Translations under genes and position numbers: made by a program
Notes under the pieces: generated by a model
What the model was told of the DNA's origin: nothing
Database searches by the model: none
Seen by the model: the letters and a program-made list of their open reading frames with translations, nothing else
Assembly: GCA_016490735.1 (NCBI GenBank)
Contig: JAEMWC010000247.1
Location: 177,501 to 241,500 of the forward strand
Length of the DNA: 64,000 nucleotides
Reading direction: 5' to 3'
DNA from: Pachyseris speciosa
Lineage: Eukaryota > Cnidaria > Anthozoa > Scleractinia > Pachyseridae
In this document: positions 11,525 to 21,893 of the stretch, in pieces
How the letters are laid out: each line of letters starts with the position of its first letter
Position numbering within the stretch: the stretch's first letter is position 1

Positions 11525-13222
11525 ATGCATTTTCCTGCGTTTAATAGCCTCTTAGTGGCGTTTTTCCTATTGTTTGTGTTAGCGTCAAACGTCCAAGCAA
11601 AGGTCGCCCAAGTTTTGCTGAAATTTGACAACGCAAGCAAAACCTACGAATTGAATCGCCAAGTTCTAGAGGAAATGTCGAAGCTAGTTCTGCCGATACG
11701 AGTTATTGCCGTGCTTGGAGATGCAAGGATAGGAAAATCCACTACCCTAAATATGATAAACCACATTTGGAGCGGAGTACAGCAAACTGAAGTCGAAGAA
11801 ATCTTTAAGACGGGAAACACGCAAGAATCCGTCACGCATGATGTCTGGGCTCACGTCATTCACCTGCCAGATGATATGAAAGGAAGCGTTGTGTTGCTCG
11901 ATGTTGCAGGTACAAACCTGGGTGACGACGCATTAACTACCCACCTGAGCATGTTTACGGCTCTAATTTCGTCCGGTCTGAATGTTTTTGTTCGCGAAAC
12001 GTTTCAGAATAACAACTTGCACTTTCTGTATCATTTGTCGCGCCTGAGTAACATCGTCTTCCCGAACGTGACACTGAAAAACTTTCCTAAACTACGAGTA
12101 GTAGTCCGAGACCCTCTCCTAGCACCTCACGGAACAACGCTTGAAGATCATGTTCAGAAGTCTGTTGCGGAACCCTCCTTCGATGAAAACATGCAAGAGG
12201 AAAGGAAAACGGTCGCAAAGTACTTCCCAAAGGAACAAATCCAGGTGACCCAGCTTCCCTTAGTCGGCCGCAACCTGTTCCTTAATTTTGAAAAACTACG
12301 GAGCAGCGATTACTGGGGTGACATGAAGCGCTTGGTTGGTAAATTGAAGGAGGTCCCGACCAAAAAGACCTTAGAAGGAAGTCCAATAGATGGTCAGGCA
12401 ATAGTTGAACTGGCTGAGAAACTCACAGAGGCAATGAATGCAAATTCGTGGCATGCTTTTGGAAGTGTTTACGTCGCTCTTGAGAAAAGCATTTGCAAGA
12501 GAAGCCACAAAAAACTGATTGAACCTTTGTTTGAGGCATCGACAATTGGCGAAATAGAAGAGAAGATCAAAGGCGCTTTGGAGGAGTTTAAGAGCGAGTG
12601 CGTCTTGGAAAGTGAGACGTTGGCTGCTGAAGAAGATCTAATGAAAGTTGAAAAAAGATTAAGAGAGATCAAGGAACTAGCGCAAAAAGCCGAGGAAGCG
12701 GAACGGAAAAGACAGATGGATAAAAAGGAGTTTGAAGAGAATCTCTTGCTAAAGGATGAAGAAATTTCAAAGCAAAAGAAAGAAAAGGAAGAAGTCTCCA
12801 GCAAAGTACAGAACCTAAAGAGACTGTACGACGAGAAGGTAAAATCGCTGGAGATATTCAAACAAACGCTGAGTAAAAAGCATGGTGGTTGGATGGAGCT
12901 TTTAGGTGCTGTCGTAATGGGAGCTGGCATTGGTGCCTTGTTAAGCGATAGAGATTTGAAACACAATATAACCACGCAGCCTGTTTCCCCATACAGCGCC
13001 ATTGGACTTAACGGCGTCTGCTGGGAGTGGAATGAAATCGCTGAAAAGAAGTTTGGCCAAGCTGGAGATGGATGTGGCGTTATTCATGTTGCACAGGATG
13101 TGGAGAGGCTGTATCCATCGGCTGTCACCAAGGAAGAAGATGGCTACCTTCGCGTGCGGTATGATCTCTTACACGGAATGATCGACAACACTAGGCGTGT
13201 CTCGAAAACTGTGGGACGATAA
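11525..13222 (+). CDS. GBP-like GTPase fused to an S74 autoprotease domain
   Basis: Intronless, 565 residues from the first ATG in frame; the open frame reaches back only to a GTG at 11510. Residues 1-25 form a signal peptide (LLVAFFLLFVLASNVQA). The GTPase has a P-loop GDARIGKST at 65-73, a switch-II-like DVAGTNLGDD at 126-135 and the RD motif of guanylate-binding proteins at 195-196. A GBP-type helical region starts near 284 and a charged coiled coil covers about 365-450. A glycine-rich hydrophobic helix (456-473) leads into an S74 intramolecular chaperone domain from Ser474. The domain opens SDRDLKHNI, keeps the Ser-Lys pair (474, 479) and contains GVCWEWNEIAEKKFG. In phage tailspikes and MYRF this domain trimerises and cuts itself before that serine. 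The fusion suggests a trimeric, self-released GTPase entering the secretory pathway. The function is unknown. A damaged paralog lies at 20143-21660. Confidence 0.85.
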   Translation: MHFPAFNSLLVAFFLLFVLASNVQAKVAQVLLKFDNASKTYELNRQVLEEMSKLVLPIRVIAVLGDARIGKSTTLNMINHIWSGVQQTEVEEIFKTGNTQESVTHDVWAHVIHLPDDMKGSVVLLDVAGTNLGDDALTTHLSMFTALISSGLNVFVRETFQNNNLHFLYHLSRLSNIVFPNVTLKNFPKLRVVVRDPLLAPHGTTLEDHVQKSVAEPSFDENMQEERKTVAKYFPKEQIQVTQLPLVGRNLFLNFEKLRSSDYWGDMKRLVGKLKEVPTKKTLEGSPIDGQAIVELAEKLTEAMNANSWHAFGSVYVALEKSICKRSHKKLIEPLFEASTIGEIEEKIKGALEEFKSECVLESETLAAEEDLMKVEKRLREIKELAQKAEEAERKRQMDKKEFEENLLLKDEEISKQKKEKEEVSSKVQNLKRLYDEKVKSLEIFKQTLSKKHGGWMELLGAVVMGAGIGALLSDRDLKHNITTQPVSPYSAIGLNGVCWEWNEIAEKKFGQAGDGCGVIHVAQDVERLYPSAVTKEEDGYLRVRYDLLHGMIDNTRRVSKTVGR

Positions 13223-13734
13223 CAAAGAGACAAACAAAAACAAAGCAGTTTTAAAGAACGTCGAACTATTAAACTAAAAGTAAAAAGTGTTTATTATGGT
13301 TCGTCTGCACACTGGCTTCCAAATGCACTGCACGTAATCAGTTCTGAAAAGTTGGTTGAACCGTCTTCTAATTTTATAGGGTCTCCCGTCTTTACATGAT
13401 ACAGGTCTGAGTTCAACCAGATGCCCTTCTGTTAACCATGTTTGGCTGACATCATAGTGGGACCAAATTTAGAGTAGCTTAGTCAAGTCAGACCGGTTCA
13501 ATAAGTAGCTGTACAGAAACAGTCGTGGTGCTGATCAAGAGAATGCCCTGGTAACTTAACAACATAACATAGCAACTTTACTTCAGTGTCGATGTCTTAA
13601 ACTAAAAAAAAGCTAATTGGGGACACAAGAATAATAGGAAACAAATCAGTTATAAAATGAAAGAGCTTAAACATGGTATCGTTAGGTAAATTCATAGTTC
13701 ACTGAAATCCAAAATTTATAAAAAGTTAAAATTT
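13223..13734. other. intergenic, nothing recognised
   Basis: AT-rich sequence downstream of the GBP-S74 stop. No canonical AATAAA signal is found close to the stop, and I see no gene or clear repeat. Confidence 0.5.
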
Positions 13735-14443
13735 AAAAGTTAAAATGAAGTTGAAGTTGATTTTTATTGACGTGCTATTTAGTAAATACAGAATTACCTG
13801 ACCCGCAGGTAGCATAGCTAATCTAGGCGGGCCAGGAAATAAGGAAAGATGAAAGACTGCTAAAAAGAATATGTTGATAAGGAAATAAAGTTGAGATTAA
13901 AACGAGAACAACTTTGAGAAAAGAAAAAAAATAGAGAGTAAAAAATTCGAATAAAGAGCTGATTAGAGCATCAAACGAAGACCAAAGGACGCGCTACCAT
14001 CTTGTGGCATTATTGCGCTACCATCCGCAGGCATTAAGACAGCGCATTATAGTTAAGAACCCAGTTTGTTTACCCTGCATATAATTTCTTCTAGAACGTA
14101 ATACAAGGCATCAGACTCTAAAATTTAAAATAAGAGTGCACTAATTCTCTTTCTAAATTTATCTTTAGGCAAATTACGAATATTAGTTGGTATCTCATTC
14201 CACAATTTCGCACCAATTCTCGAGAAAGCATATTTTTGAATCTGTAGATTTGATTTTCTTTATAGAAAAATTATGGGACGTTGAAGATCTAGTATTGTAT
14301 GAATGAACACGAGAAGTGGGAAGAAACAAGTCTTGAATGTTTTGGGGTACAAGATGATTACTTATATCGTGCAAAATTACGGAGTTATCCCCACTAAAAT
14401 GTACAGATTGAAGAATGCTAAAAATATTTCTGACAATTCTCAA
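13735..14443 (-). pseudogene. LINE 3' end remnant (5' truncated)
   Basis: On the minus strand, 14443-14130 encodes the C-terminal tail common in cnidarian non-LTR elements: VHSYNTRSS, then ENWCEIVEIPTNIRNLPK. A 3' untranslated part follows that ends around ATAGCACGTCAATAAAAATC and an A-rich run. Reverse transcriptase motifs are missing. The HSYNTR block also occurs in the remnant at 52590-53330. Confidence 0.65.
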
Positions 14444-15689
14444 GAACTACAAACAGAGATTTGTACAAATAAGACAGGAGCCACAATTGTCACTTATAAG
14501 ATCTACGAGGTTAACCACATTATCACCAAAACAATATTAATCGTAGAGCTTTTCTTCTGTAAGAGTTGAAATGTTCTCACTCCGGACCCGCGCACGTCCA
14601 CCTTAAACGAGATTCTCGAATGTCTTCACTCAGCCAAATTTCAAGGCTAGAAAGTCTGGAAATTTTTGTATGAAAAGGAAAGACTAATTTTCATCTTAGC
14701 GAAGAATCTCGGTTTCGTTTCCCAACTTGCAATCCCATCGGTAGGTGCATGGTTATTTTAAAAGTGAACGGTACAGTGACGGTGCAATAGGATAACAAAA
14801 TGGAGTTAACAGGACGGAAATGTCCTAACCAACCGGTTGCAAAGGGTAAAGTGGTGTACCTCTAAAGGTACTCTGCAGAATTTCAGTTTTACCCACGGGT
14901 GCATTTGCATTTCAAACTAATTGAACAGAAATTGCTTGTTAAATGGAAATCACGTGCACTCTTGTATGTCATTCCTCGGCGCAAAAATTCATACCGGCTC
15001 AAGGTATCATGAAAAGCAGAAGATAACAAATTGTAAGTTGCACATCGGTCCTTTTAGTTGACATAATTTCATTGCACAATAAAATGGCCATCATAAAACG
15101 GATGTGAGTAAACGTTAAATGCGTAGCGGTATTGTGGTGCGGTTTTTGCTTGTACCGGCAAGGATTTGTTACTCTCGTAAATCAATGATAGATTTGTTTG
15201 TACTAACAGTGGAACTTCACCACACAATAAGGGGGAAATTACCTCTTGAGAAACTCACTTGGGCGAAGTCCGTACCAAGGATCTGACTAACTGGACTCAT
15301 CGAACAACAGAGAAAAACTTGGCGATCTTCAACAGCAGAGGTTTACTCTGACCCTCATGTCGTAACCAATTCTAAAACGTAACCTCGGTGGTAACTAATC
15401 AGTAACGTTAATGTAACTGAATTACATTCGCAAGTAGCTTGCTTATTATATAACAGAAGTTCTTTGTTTGCATATATTTTCTTTGTTTAAAGTAAAGCGT
15501 GGGTGAATGCCACGTGCTACTGAAGAACAAAAGATCCACTTTAACTTTAAGGATTGACGTGAACAGTTTCCGTGTAAACTGCTAACTCCTTTAGGAAGAC
15601 GCTACATTAAATTTTTAGAGCGAGAAGAAATGATGACTTGGGTCGTTTGGGGAACAAATGACAAGTGGATTCGGAAGTTAAAATTATCT
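14444..15689. other. no gene recognised
   Basis: Short open frames only, with no recognisable domain, splice-consistent exon or strong repeat. Confidence 0.5.
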
Positions 15690-15835
15690 ATTCACGATTC
15701 ACAGCCAAGGACTTTTGCATTTCACGCCTCACGGAATACACTTCAATCACGATTCACGGAACAGTATTTTCATCAAATCACGATTCACAGAACACAAAAA
15801 AACCGGATCACGGCGTCACGAAAATACCCTTGCCC
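15690..15835 (+). repeat. dispersed repeat rich in CACGATTCACGGAACA
   Basis: The block from TTCACAGCCAAGGACTTTTG to CGTCACGAAAATACCCT recurs at 41060-41208 with few changes. It contains internal near-repeats of ATTCACRG. The element type is unknown and no protein is encoded. Confidence 0.7.
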
Positions 15836-17934
15836 CCCTTGTAGCACGACCTGGTTTCAGTCGTCGAATTTAATTCCTTCGAATAAAAAGTTGTTGCCCA
15901 ATCTTCTACCCGGGGTGCCGTAACCAAAACACTGACCAGCCGTTGTATGAAGCAAATCCAAAATGTTAATTTAGCAGTAGTTGAGTCGAGTAGTTGTAAT
16001 AAAAACAGTCATTTCTCTAGGTTCCACAGGTTCCACGAGTTCCGCGGTCTGCAGTTCCACAGATTAATCTTACCCGATTTTTGATCAATTTTATATGGTG
16101 CGTAAACTATATATATTATGGTTTAAAATCTATTTTTAGCTTATGGTTCAGCCGCGCAGCTATTTTTAGAGAGGCACTTGATTGGCCAGTTTTAATGACG
16201 TAATGAAATTACAAATATCCGCGGCTTGAGCAGTTAGTGAAAAAAGAAAAAAGGTCTCCCTGGTAGGGAGATTACGTTCGTCACCGAAATTCAAAACTTT
16301 ATTCGTCAGCGAAATTCAAGCTCGAAAGAAAAAAGTCGATCAAATGCATGTATAAGTTTCAAAATCTGACGGAAAGTTGTCTAAAAGCTGTCAAGAAAAT
16401 GTCAAAGACTAGCGCCCTTCACGGTTCATTTGAAAGATACAGATCTTCGTTCAAAGACTGTAAACAGCGAAGTTTCGCCGTATTTATTGGATAACTTAGT
16501 AATTTTCGAGTTTTTTTGTTTGAACCGGTAGGAATCCGCGTTTGGATGTCAAAAATAGCGAAGTTTGTTGGCTGGCTTTGATAATTTTACAGTGAACGGC
16601 TCTGTTTAAGCTCGGTTGGTTTCACAAGCACTGTCTTGACCTGTCTTTGTTATAACTAACAGGATGTTTTGCCGCTGAGAATCTTTAATTGAAGAAGCTT
16701 CATCGCTGGACATGGGAAGTAACAGTGAAACTTAAGGGTTTTCGGTGTGTCTGCTCAGCCAAGCAACGATTTTGTGTGAAAGGGCGCTATTATGCAGCTC
16801 TGAGTTTCGAGTGATTGTTCAGTTATCCGACTTAACTATCAGGTTCGTTCTCGGCTCCTTTTAGTCTCTTCTACGGACATTTATGTCAAAATTGCTTAGC
16901 AGTTTTTCGAGCTCAGTACAAGATATGTTTGTTACTTGTCTGATTTCTCGACCTTATCCAAGCGGAATCTTCGAAAAAACGTAGGCATCGCAATTTGTTT
17001 TGTTGTAATGTTTTGTTTTTGATCCGCTTTGAATTCCTTTACGCTTTCACCTGAAAGTAGTTTGGACTCAAGAATGTTCGTTAGTTTGTTTCTCTTCCAA
17101 ACGTTTGCTATCGAATAATTCATCTGGATCGTAAAACATTTAGTTTTTCCTGCTGTACAAAATTGGCCCAAGGAATTAGCGATGCAAGTTGCTCGATGCC
17201 AGTAAAAAAATATAATCGATTCGAGGAGCTCCGCTTTTAGACTTGGCTAAATATATATGCTCATTGCGAATGCTCATTGCGCTCAGACTACACTTAAAAG
17301 ACAGACTGACAATCGTGATCATATATTTCTAGCTACAAAACAGAGACACGACAGAGGGAAAATACTAGTATCGGCAAAATCTGATCCCCGGTATCTCCGT
17401 GGGCCTTTTTCTTGAAAGTCCCGTTAACTTAACGGGTCCGAAACCATATTTGAAATCTAAATATCAAGAAAACTAGGGTGTGTTCCGACTTTTAAAGATG
17501 ACCATTTTGTTTCTTTAGGTGATAACTTTACTGTATAATTTTCAAAACGTTTGAAACTCCCATATGGAATAGAAAACATAACAGCTTAACGGACCCTGTG
17601 TCTACAAGTTTGATCATCCCAACCGTAGGACATTGGGAACGAGAACTTAAAATAGCTTCGCGAAACTAGAAATAGATTCAAGAAAACTATGATGGGGCAT
17701 AGGGATCTGTTCTCTTACCTCATTCTCTCTTGATTCTTAGCAAGATTTATCAAGGCCGAAGTTTGTGTTGTCTGCCCGGAAGCCAAAGGGCGCGCTTTTT
17801 AATGAAATGTCTCAATCCTGAAGTTTTGCCAGAGTGGCAAAATGTAAAACGTATATTGGTGTAATAATGCTATTTATAGCAGAGTTTCTGAGAAAGCAAC
17901 GTGTCCTTCCGGTTTTAAAACAACACACTAATGT
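15836..17934. other. no gene recognised
   Basis: Contains small repeats such as GGTTCCACAGGTTCCACGAG near 16021 and AT-rich stretches. The open frames here lack recognisable domains. Confidence 0.5.
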
Positions 17935-18262
17935 CTAATATTTTACAACAGCATAATCAGGAAGTGCCTGCTTCCTAAGGGAACGCAGAACGGAGTCAGT
18001 TAGGTTGGGTATATTCGTCTTCATCAGCTTCACTGCAATTCATAAAAAAAAGTAGATAAATCAGTTTATGAAAACACGAAGATCTTGGCTTCCCCGAAAT
18101 ATAAATATTTCCCCATAACTTTTCCATAAAAGTTTCACTAAGTTAAATGAAAACGCATCTTTTGGGGTGTAGAAGTTCAGCTAAAAGAGTGCGCTCAATA
18201 ATGATTCGTTTACCTGTGGCCATTCTCGGAGCAGACGCCCTGGCTTCTCCATTGTCCGTCAT
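17935..18262 (-). CDS. possible two-exon small protein, unrecognised
   Basis: On the minus strand, exon 18262-18214 starts ATG ACG GAC and ends at a GTAAAC donor. Exon 18032-17935 begins after a pyrimidine-rich tract and GCAG and stays open to TAG. Phases match and would give 48 residues: MTDNGEARASAPRMAT, then VKLMKTNIPNLTDSVLRSLR and a short tail ending in VVKY. No domain or membrane helix is evident. It may be the 5' part of a longer gene or a false prediction. The start codon directly abuts the LINE that begins near 18263. Confidence 0.35.
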
Positions 18263-20128
18263 TTTTTAACTTAACTATCCAACAAAACGTTATTCCCGCG
18301 GAATGGAAAAAGCAAAGGTGACCCCTCTGCACAAATCAGGTACAAAGGATGACCCAAGAAATTACCGCCCCATATCCGTATTACCAGTGGTATCTAAAGT
18401 CCTAGAACGTTTAATCCACAAGCAACTTGCAAGTTATTTTGACGAACACAATTTGCTCTGTAAATCACAATCCGGTTTTAGAAGAATGCACTCAACTGAG
18501 ACGGCTGTAACCTATTTCGCCGACGAGATTCTCATGAATATGGACAAGGGCTTAGTCACTGGTTCTGTGTTTATTGACCTGGCAAAGGCTTTCGACACAG
18601 TTGACCATGACATTTTGCTTAGCAAATTAGAATATTATGGTGTATGCGATAGCAGTTCGTGCACATTGATTTTCAGTCATCTGAAGAGCTTGCCATAACT
18701 TCTCGAGTGCCACAGGAGTCCATCCTCGGACCCCTGTTATTCATTGTCTATATTAATGGCCTACCACGCTGTGTCAAACACTGTTCTGTAAATATGTACG
18801 CGGATGACACAGTTTTATATCTTGCTGGTCCAACTGGTCCAATTTTTTATATTAACCAAGATCTTCAGTGTTTATCTGAATGGCTAGAAGACAATCGGGG
18901 AGCAGGGTTGGCGCAGTGGTGAGAGCGCTCGCCTTCCACCAATGTGTCCCGGGTTCGATTCCCGGACTCGACGTCATAAGTGGGCTGAGTTTGTTGGTTC
19001 TCTACTCTGCTCCGAGAGGTTTTTCTCCGGGTACTCCGGTTTTCCCCTCTCGCCAAAAACCAACATTAGCTTTGATTTGATTTAGCGTTGATTTGATTTA
19101 GTCTCCTCAATTAGTAGAGCATCTGTGCTCGGCTAGAACGATTTGAGACTTTAATAAATTGATTATTATTGTTATTGTTATTATTATTAATAATCTTGTT
19201 CTCAATGTTTCAAAAACTAAGTGTGTACTATTTACATCTCAAAGGCATAAAAAGCGCGGTTGCATTTTAAATCTTAATCTTCTCGGAAAGTCCATATCTT
19301 GCGAAACTTCTTTTAAATACCTAGGCGTGGTGTTCGACAACTTTATGACTTGGAAGGCTCATGCGGACTATGTGTGTAAAAAGGTGACGTCAAGAGTTAA
19401 TATCCTGGGCCGTGTTAGAGGTTTCGTGACAAAAAAGGCAGCAATACTTGTTCACAACGCCTTAATTCTTCCATTATTTGATTACTGTGACATTGCCTGA
19501 AGTAATCTTCTACAGCAAGATATAGATCGACTACAGCGCCTACAGAATAGATCTGCACGGATTATCGCACGTTGCTCTCGCTCATCTGAAGCAATAGAGC
19601 AGCTGCAATGGCCGACTCTTTCCAGCAGACGCTCTTACCACAAGGCTAAACTCGTTTTTCTCTGTCTTCACTCATTAGTTCCTAGTTATTTTTCATTATA
19701 TTTTACTAGATTTTCGAACATTCACAATTATTCCACAAGGCAAAGTATGAGGCTATCCCTACCAAACGTTAAACAGGATTTTGGGAAAAAGACCTTTCTT
19801 TTTACCGGCGCAAAAATTTTTAACAAACCCCCTTTAAACATTGTCAAGAGTGAAAACATTCAAACGTTCTGCCGCCGAGCAAGACATTTCTTTTTATCAT
19901 AACTTTGATATTTTCATTATATTCTAGGCTTTTGTGATTTTGCATTGTATTTTTAGGCTTTTTAATGTAGTTCTTAAATTCTGTTATTGTATTTTTATTA
20001 GGCTTTGTAAATGTAATAGTTCATAAAATTCTTGATGTTAATTAATTTTTTAAGATACTGGGCCCCTATGGAGACCAGCCTTAGAGCTAAATGGGCTACC
20101 CTGTGTAAATAAAGTTTTACTTACTTAC
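18263..20128 (+). pseudogene. non-LTR retrotransposon (CR1/L2-like), split by a SINE
   Basis: Reverse transcriptase motifs appear in order: KVTPLHKSG, NYRPISVLPVVSKVLERLIH, FIDLAKAFDTVDHDILL, ILGPLLFIVYING and the catalytic MYADDTVLY. A SINE at 18897-19195 then interrupts the frame, after which VSKTKCVLFTSQ and FKYLGVVFD resume. Frame breaks lie near 18300 and 18700, so the copy cannot make protein. The 3' end is CTGTGTAAATAAAG followed by short ACTT repeats. The 5' end is truncated before the endonuclease domain. Its 3' end directly abuts the GBP-S74 pseudogene. Confidence 0.85.
18897..19195 (+). mobile_element. tRNA-derived SINE, family C, copy 2
   Basis: GGGAGCAGGGTTGGCGCAGTG (18899 onward) gives the A box, GGTTCGATTCCCGG the B box, and the tail is TTATTATTGTTATTG-like. 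Its sequence matches the minus-strand copy at 8190-8497. It is inserted inside the LINE reverse transcriptase frame between EWLEDN and NNLVLNVSK, so it arrived after the LINE. Confidence 0.85.
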
Positions 20129-20142
20129 TTTTTTTTTTTACT

Positions 20143-21660
20143 TGCTATTTACTGCATTTACAGCCGCTAGTGCTAATGAACGGAAAGCAAAGCTCCTACT
20201 CGAGTTGGAGACGAATGAACACAAAACATTCTTTAAGCTGAACCCCCATGTTCTGAAGGACATATCAAACCTCAAGCGACCAATTCGCGTCGTAGCCGCT
20301 GTGGGAAACGCAAGAGTTGGAAAATCTACCATGCTGAACGTAACCAGCCATACCTGGGAAGGAAAGAGCGACGATGACAGTTTTGAAGAGACTTTTAAAA
20401 CGGGAGATTCGTTTGAATCAGTCACTCGAAATGTTTGGGCGCACAAGTTTCGGCCTCGAAGTCAAGAAGGAAGCGTTTTATTACTGGATGTACAAGGCAC
20501 CGATCTAGACGACGACAGAATAACGGAACAACTAAGTATTTTTACCGCGTTGATGTCGTCAGGATTGAACATCTTCGCATTAAACATTGTAGGAAACAGC
20601 GATGTAGATTTTCTTTACCGCATATCGCGCTTTAGTGAGTGGTTTGATATTCAAAACCAAAGCCGGAAGCCTTCAAAATTTTCCCAGTCTTCGGATTGTC
20701 GTGCGAAGCAATCTAACACCACGCAACGGGAACTTTGAAAATTATATTCGCGATAAAATCTTCAGGCCAAACAACGCATCCAAGGAGAAAGTCGATATTA
20801 TCAGAAGGTGCTTTCCGAGAGAGAAGATTGCAGTGTCTCAGATTCCATCTGTATACGACACCAAATTATTTAGCAACCTCACGGAGTTGCGTAAAAGCTC
20901 ACATTGGAACGCTTTTGATGAATTAATGACGGAACTATGGAAAACACCTGAGAAACACCTTGAGGGAAATCTTGTTGATGGCAAAGCCCTTAGAGATCTT
21001 GCTGAAAACCTCGTGAAAGCAATGAATGAAAACGAGTGGACCGACTTCGGCGATATATACGCAACCATTGAAAGGGACATCTGTATGGGAAGTTACGAAA
21101 GGCACGTGGAACCAGTTATGAAGGGCAGTTTCAGGTCAAGCGAAATCGAAGAAGGGATGTTGGAGTGGCGAAAAGAATTTGAAAAAGAGTGCTTCTTGGA
21201 AAAAGAGAGAAACTTCGTCAAGGAAGAGCTGATCGGGAAACTCAGGGGTGCACTAAAGCGAGAGGAAGCAGAAGAGAGAAGGAGAAAAGAGGAAGAGGAA
21301 AAACGAAAACAACAAGCTGAACAAGATGGATGGGTCACTTACGAAAATATAAAAACTGCTGCTTGGGTTGTTGGCACCACTATAGTTAACTATTTCGTTT
21401 TCAGTGACGATCGTCTTAAGAACAACATAACAACGGTGCTTTCCTCCCAGTACAACACCATTGGTCCCACAGGGGTCTGCTGGATATGGAATGAAATCGC
21501 AGAAAAGAAGTATGGTCTAACAGGGGAGAGCTGTGGAGTGATTACACAAGAAGTTCGGAAGCTGTATCCTTGGGCTGTGGCTCAGAGTAAAGATGGCTAC
21601 TTGCAAGTAGCATATGACGTATTCAATCAGATGATTAACCATAAACTGACCAAGGACTAG
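20143..21660 (+). pseudogene. GBP-like GTPase with S74 domain, second copy, broken
   Basis: Homologous along its length to the gene at 11525-13222. It keeps a signal-peptide-like remnant (LLFTAFTAASA), the P-loop GNARVGKST, DVQGTDLDDD, the GBP helical part, a shorter KREEAEERRRKEEEEK coiled coil, a hydrophobic helix and an S74 domain opening SDDRLKNNI. The Ser codon is at 21403 and its Lys partner is five residues on. Three faults are visible. There is no ATG, because the frame runs back into the LINE 3' end. A net single-base shift lies near 20635-20645. The RD motif reads RS. The reading frame after the shift is otherwise intact for 341 codons, so the damage may be recent. Use of GCATTTACAG at 20162 as a splice acceptor from a distant first exon is a weaker alternative. 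Confidence 0.75.
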
Positions 21661-21854
21661 AGGGACATTTGAACGGTCAAAAGTTACATTTTACGTAGCT
21701 GATTGTGGACTCGTTAACTGCCAAGGGGTCATGACACACAAGGCATCTATTGTCCTTTCGCCCACTTCAAAAACGGCGATGAGGAGACTGGTACTAGTGA
21801 AGGATTGTGGGAGAAGAATAATAACAAAATAATAATAATAATAATAACAACAAC

Positions 21855-21893
<39 letters not shown>

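Noticed and set aside
12469..13002. 177-codon minus-strand frame
   Set aside because: It is the antisense shadow of the GBP-S74 coding region, serine-rich because of the coiled-coil codons on the other strand.
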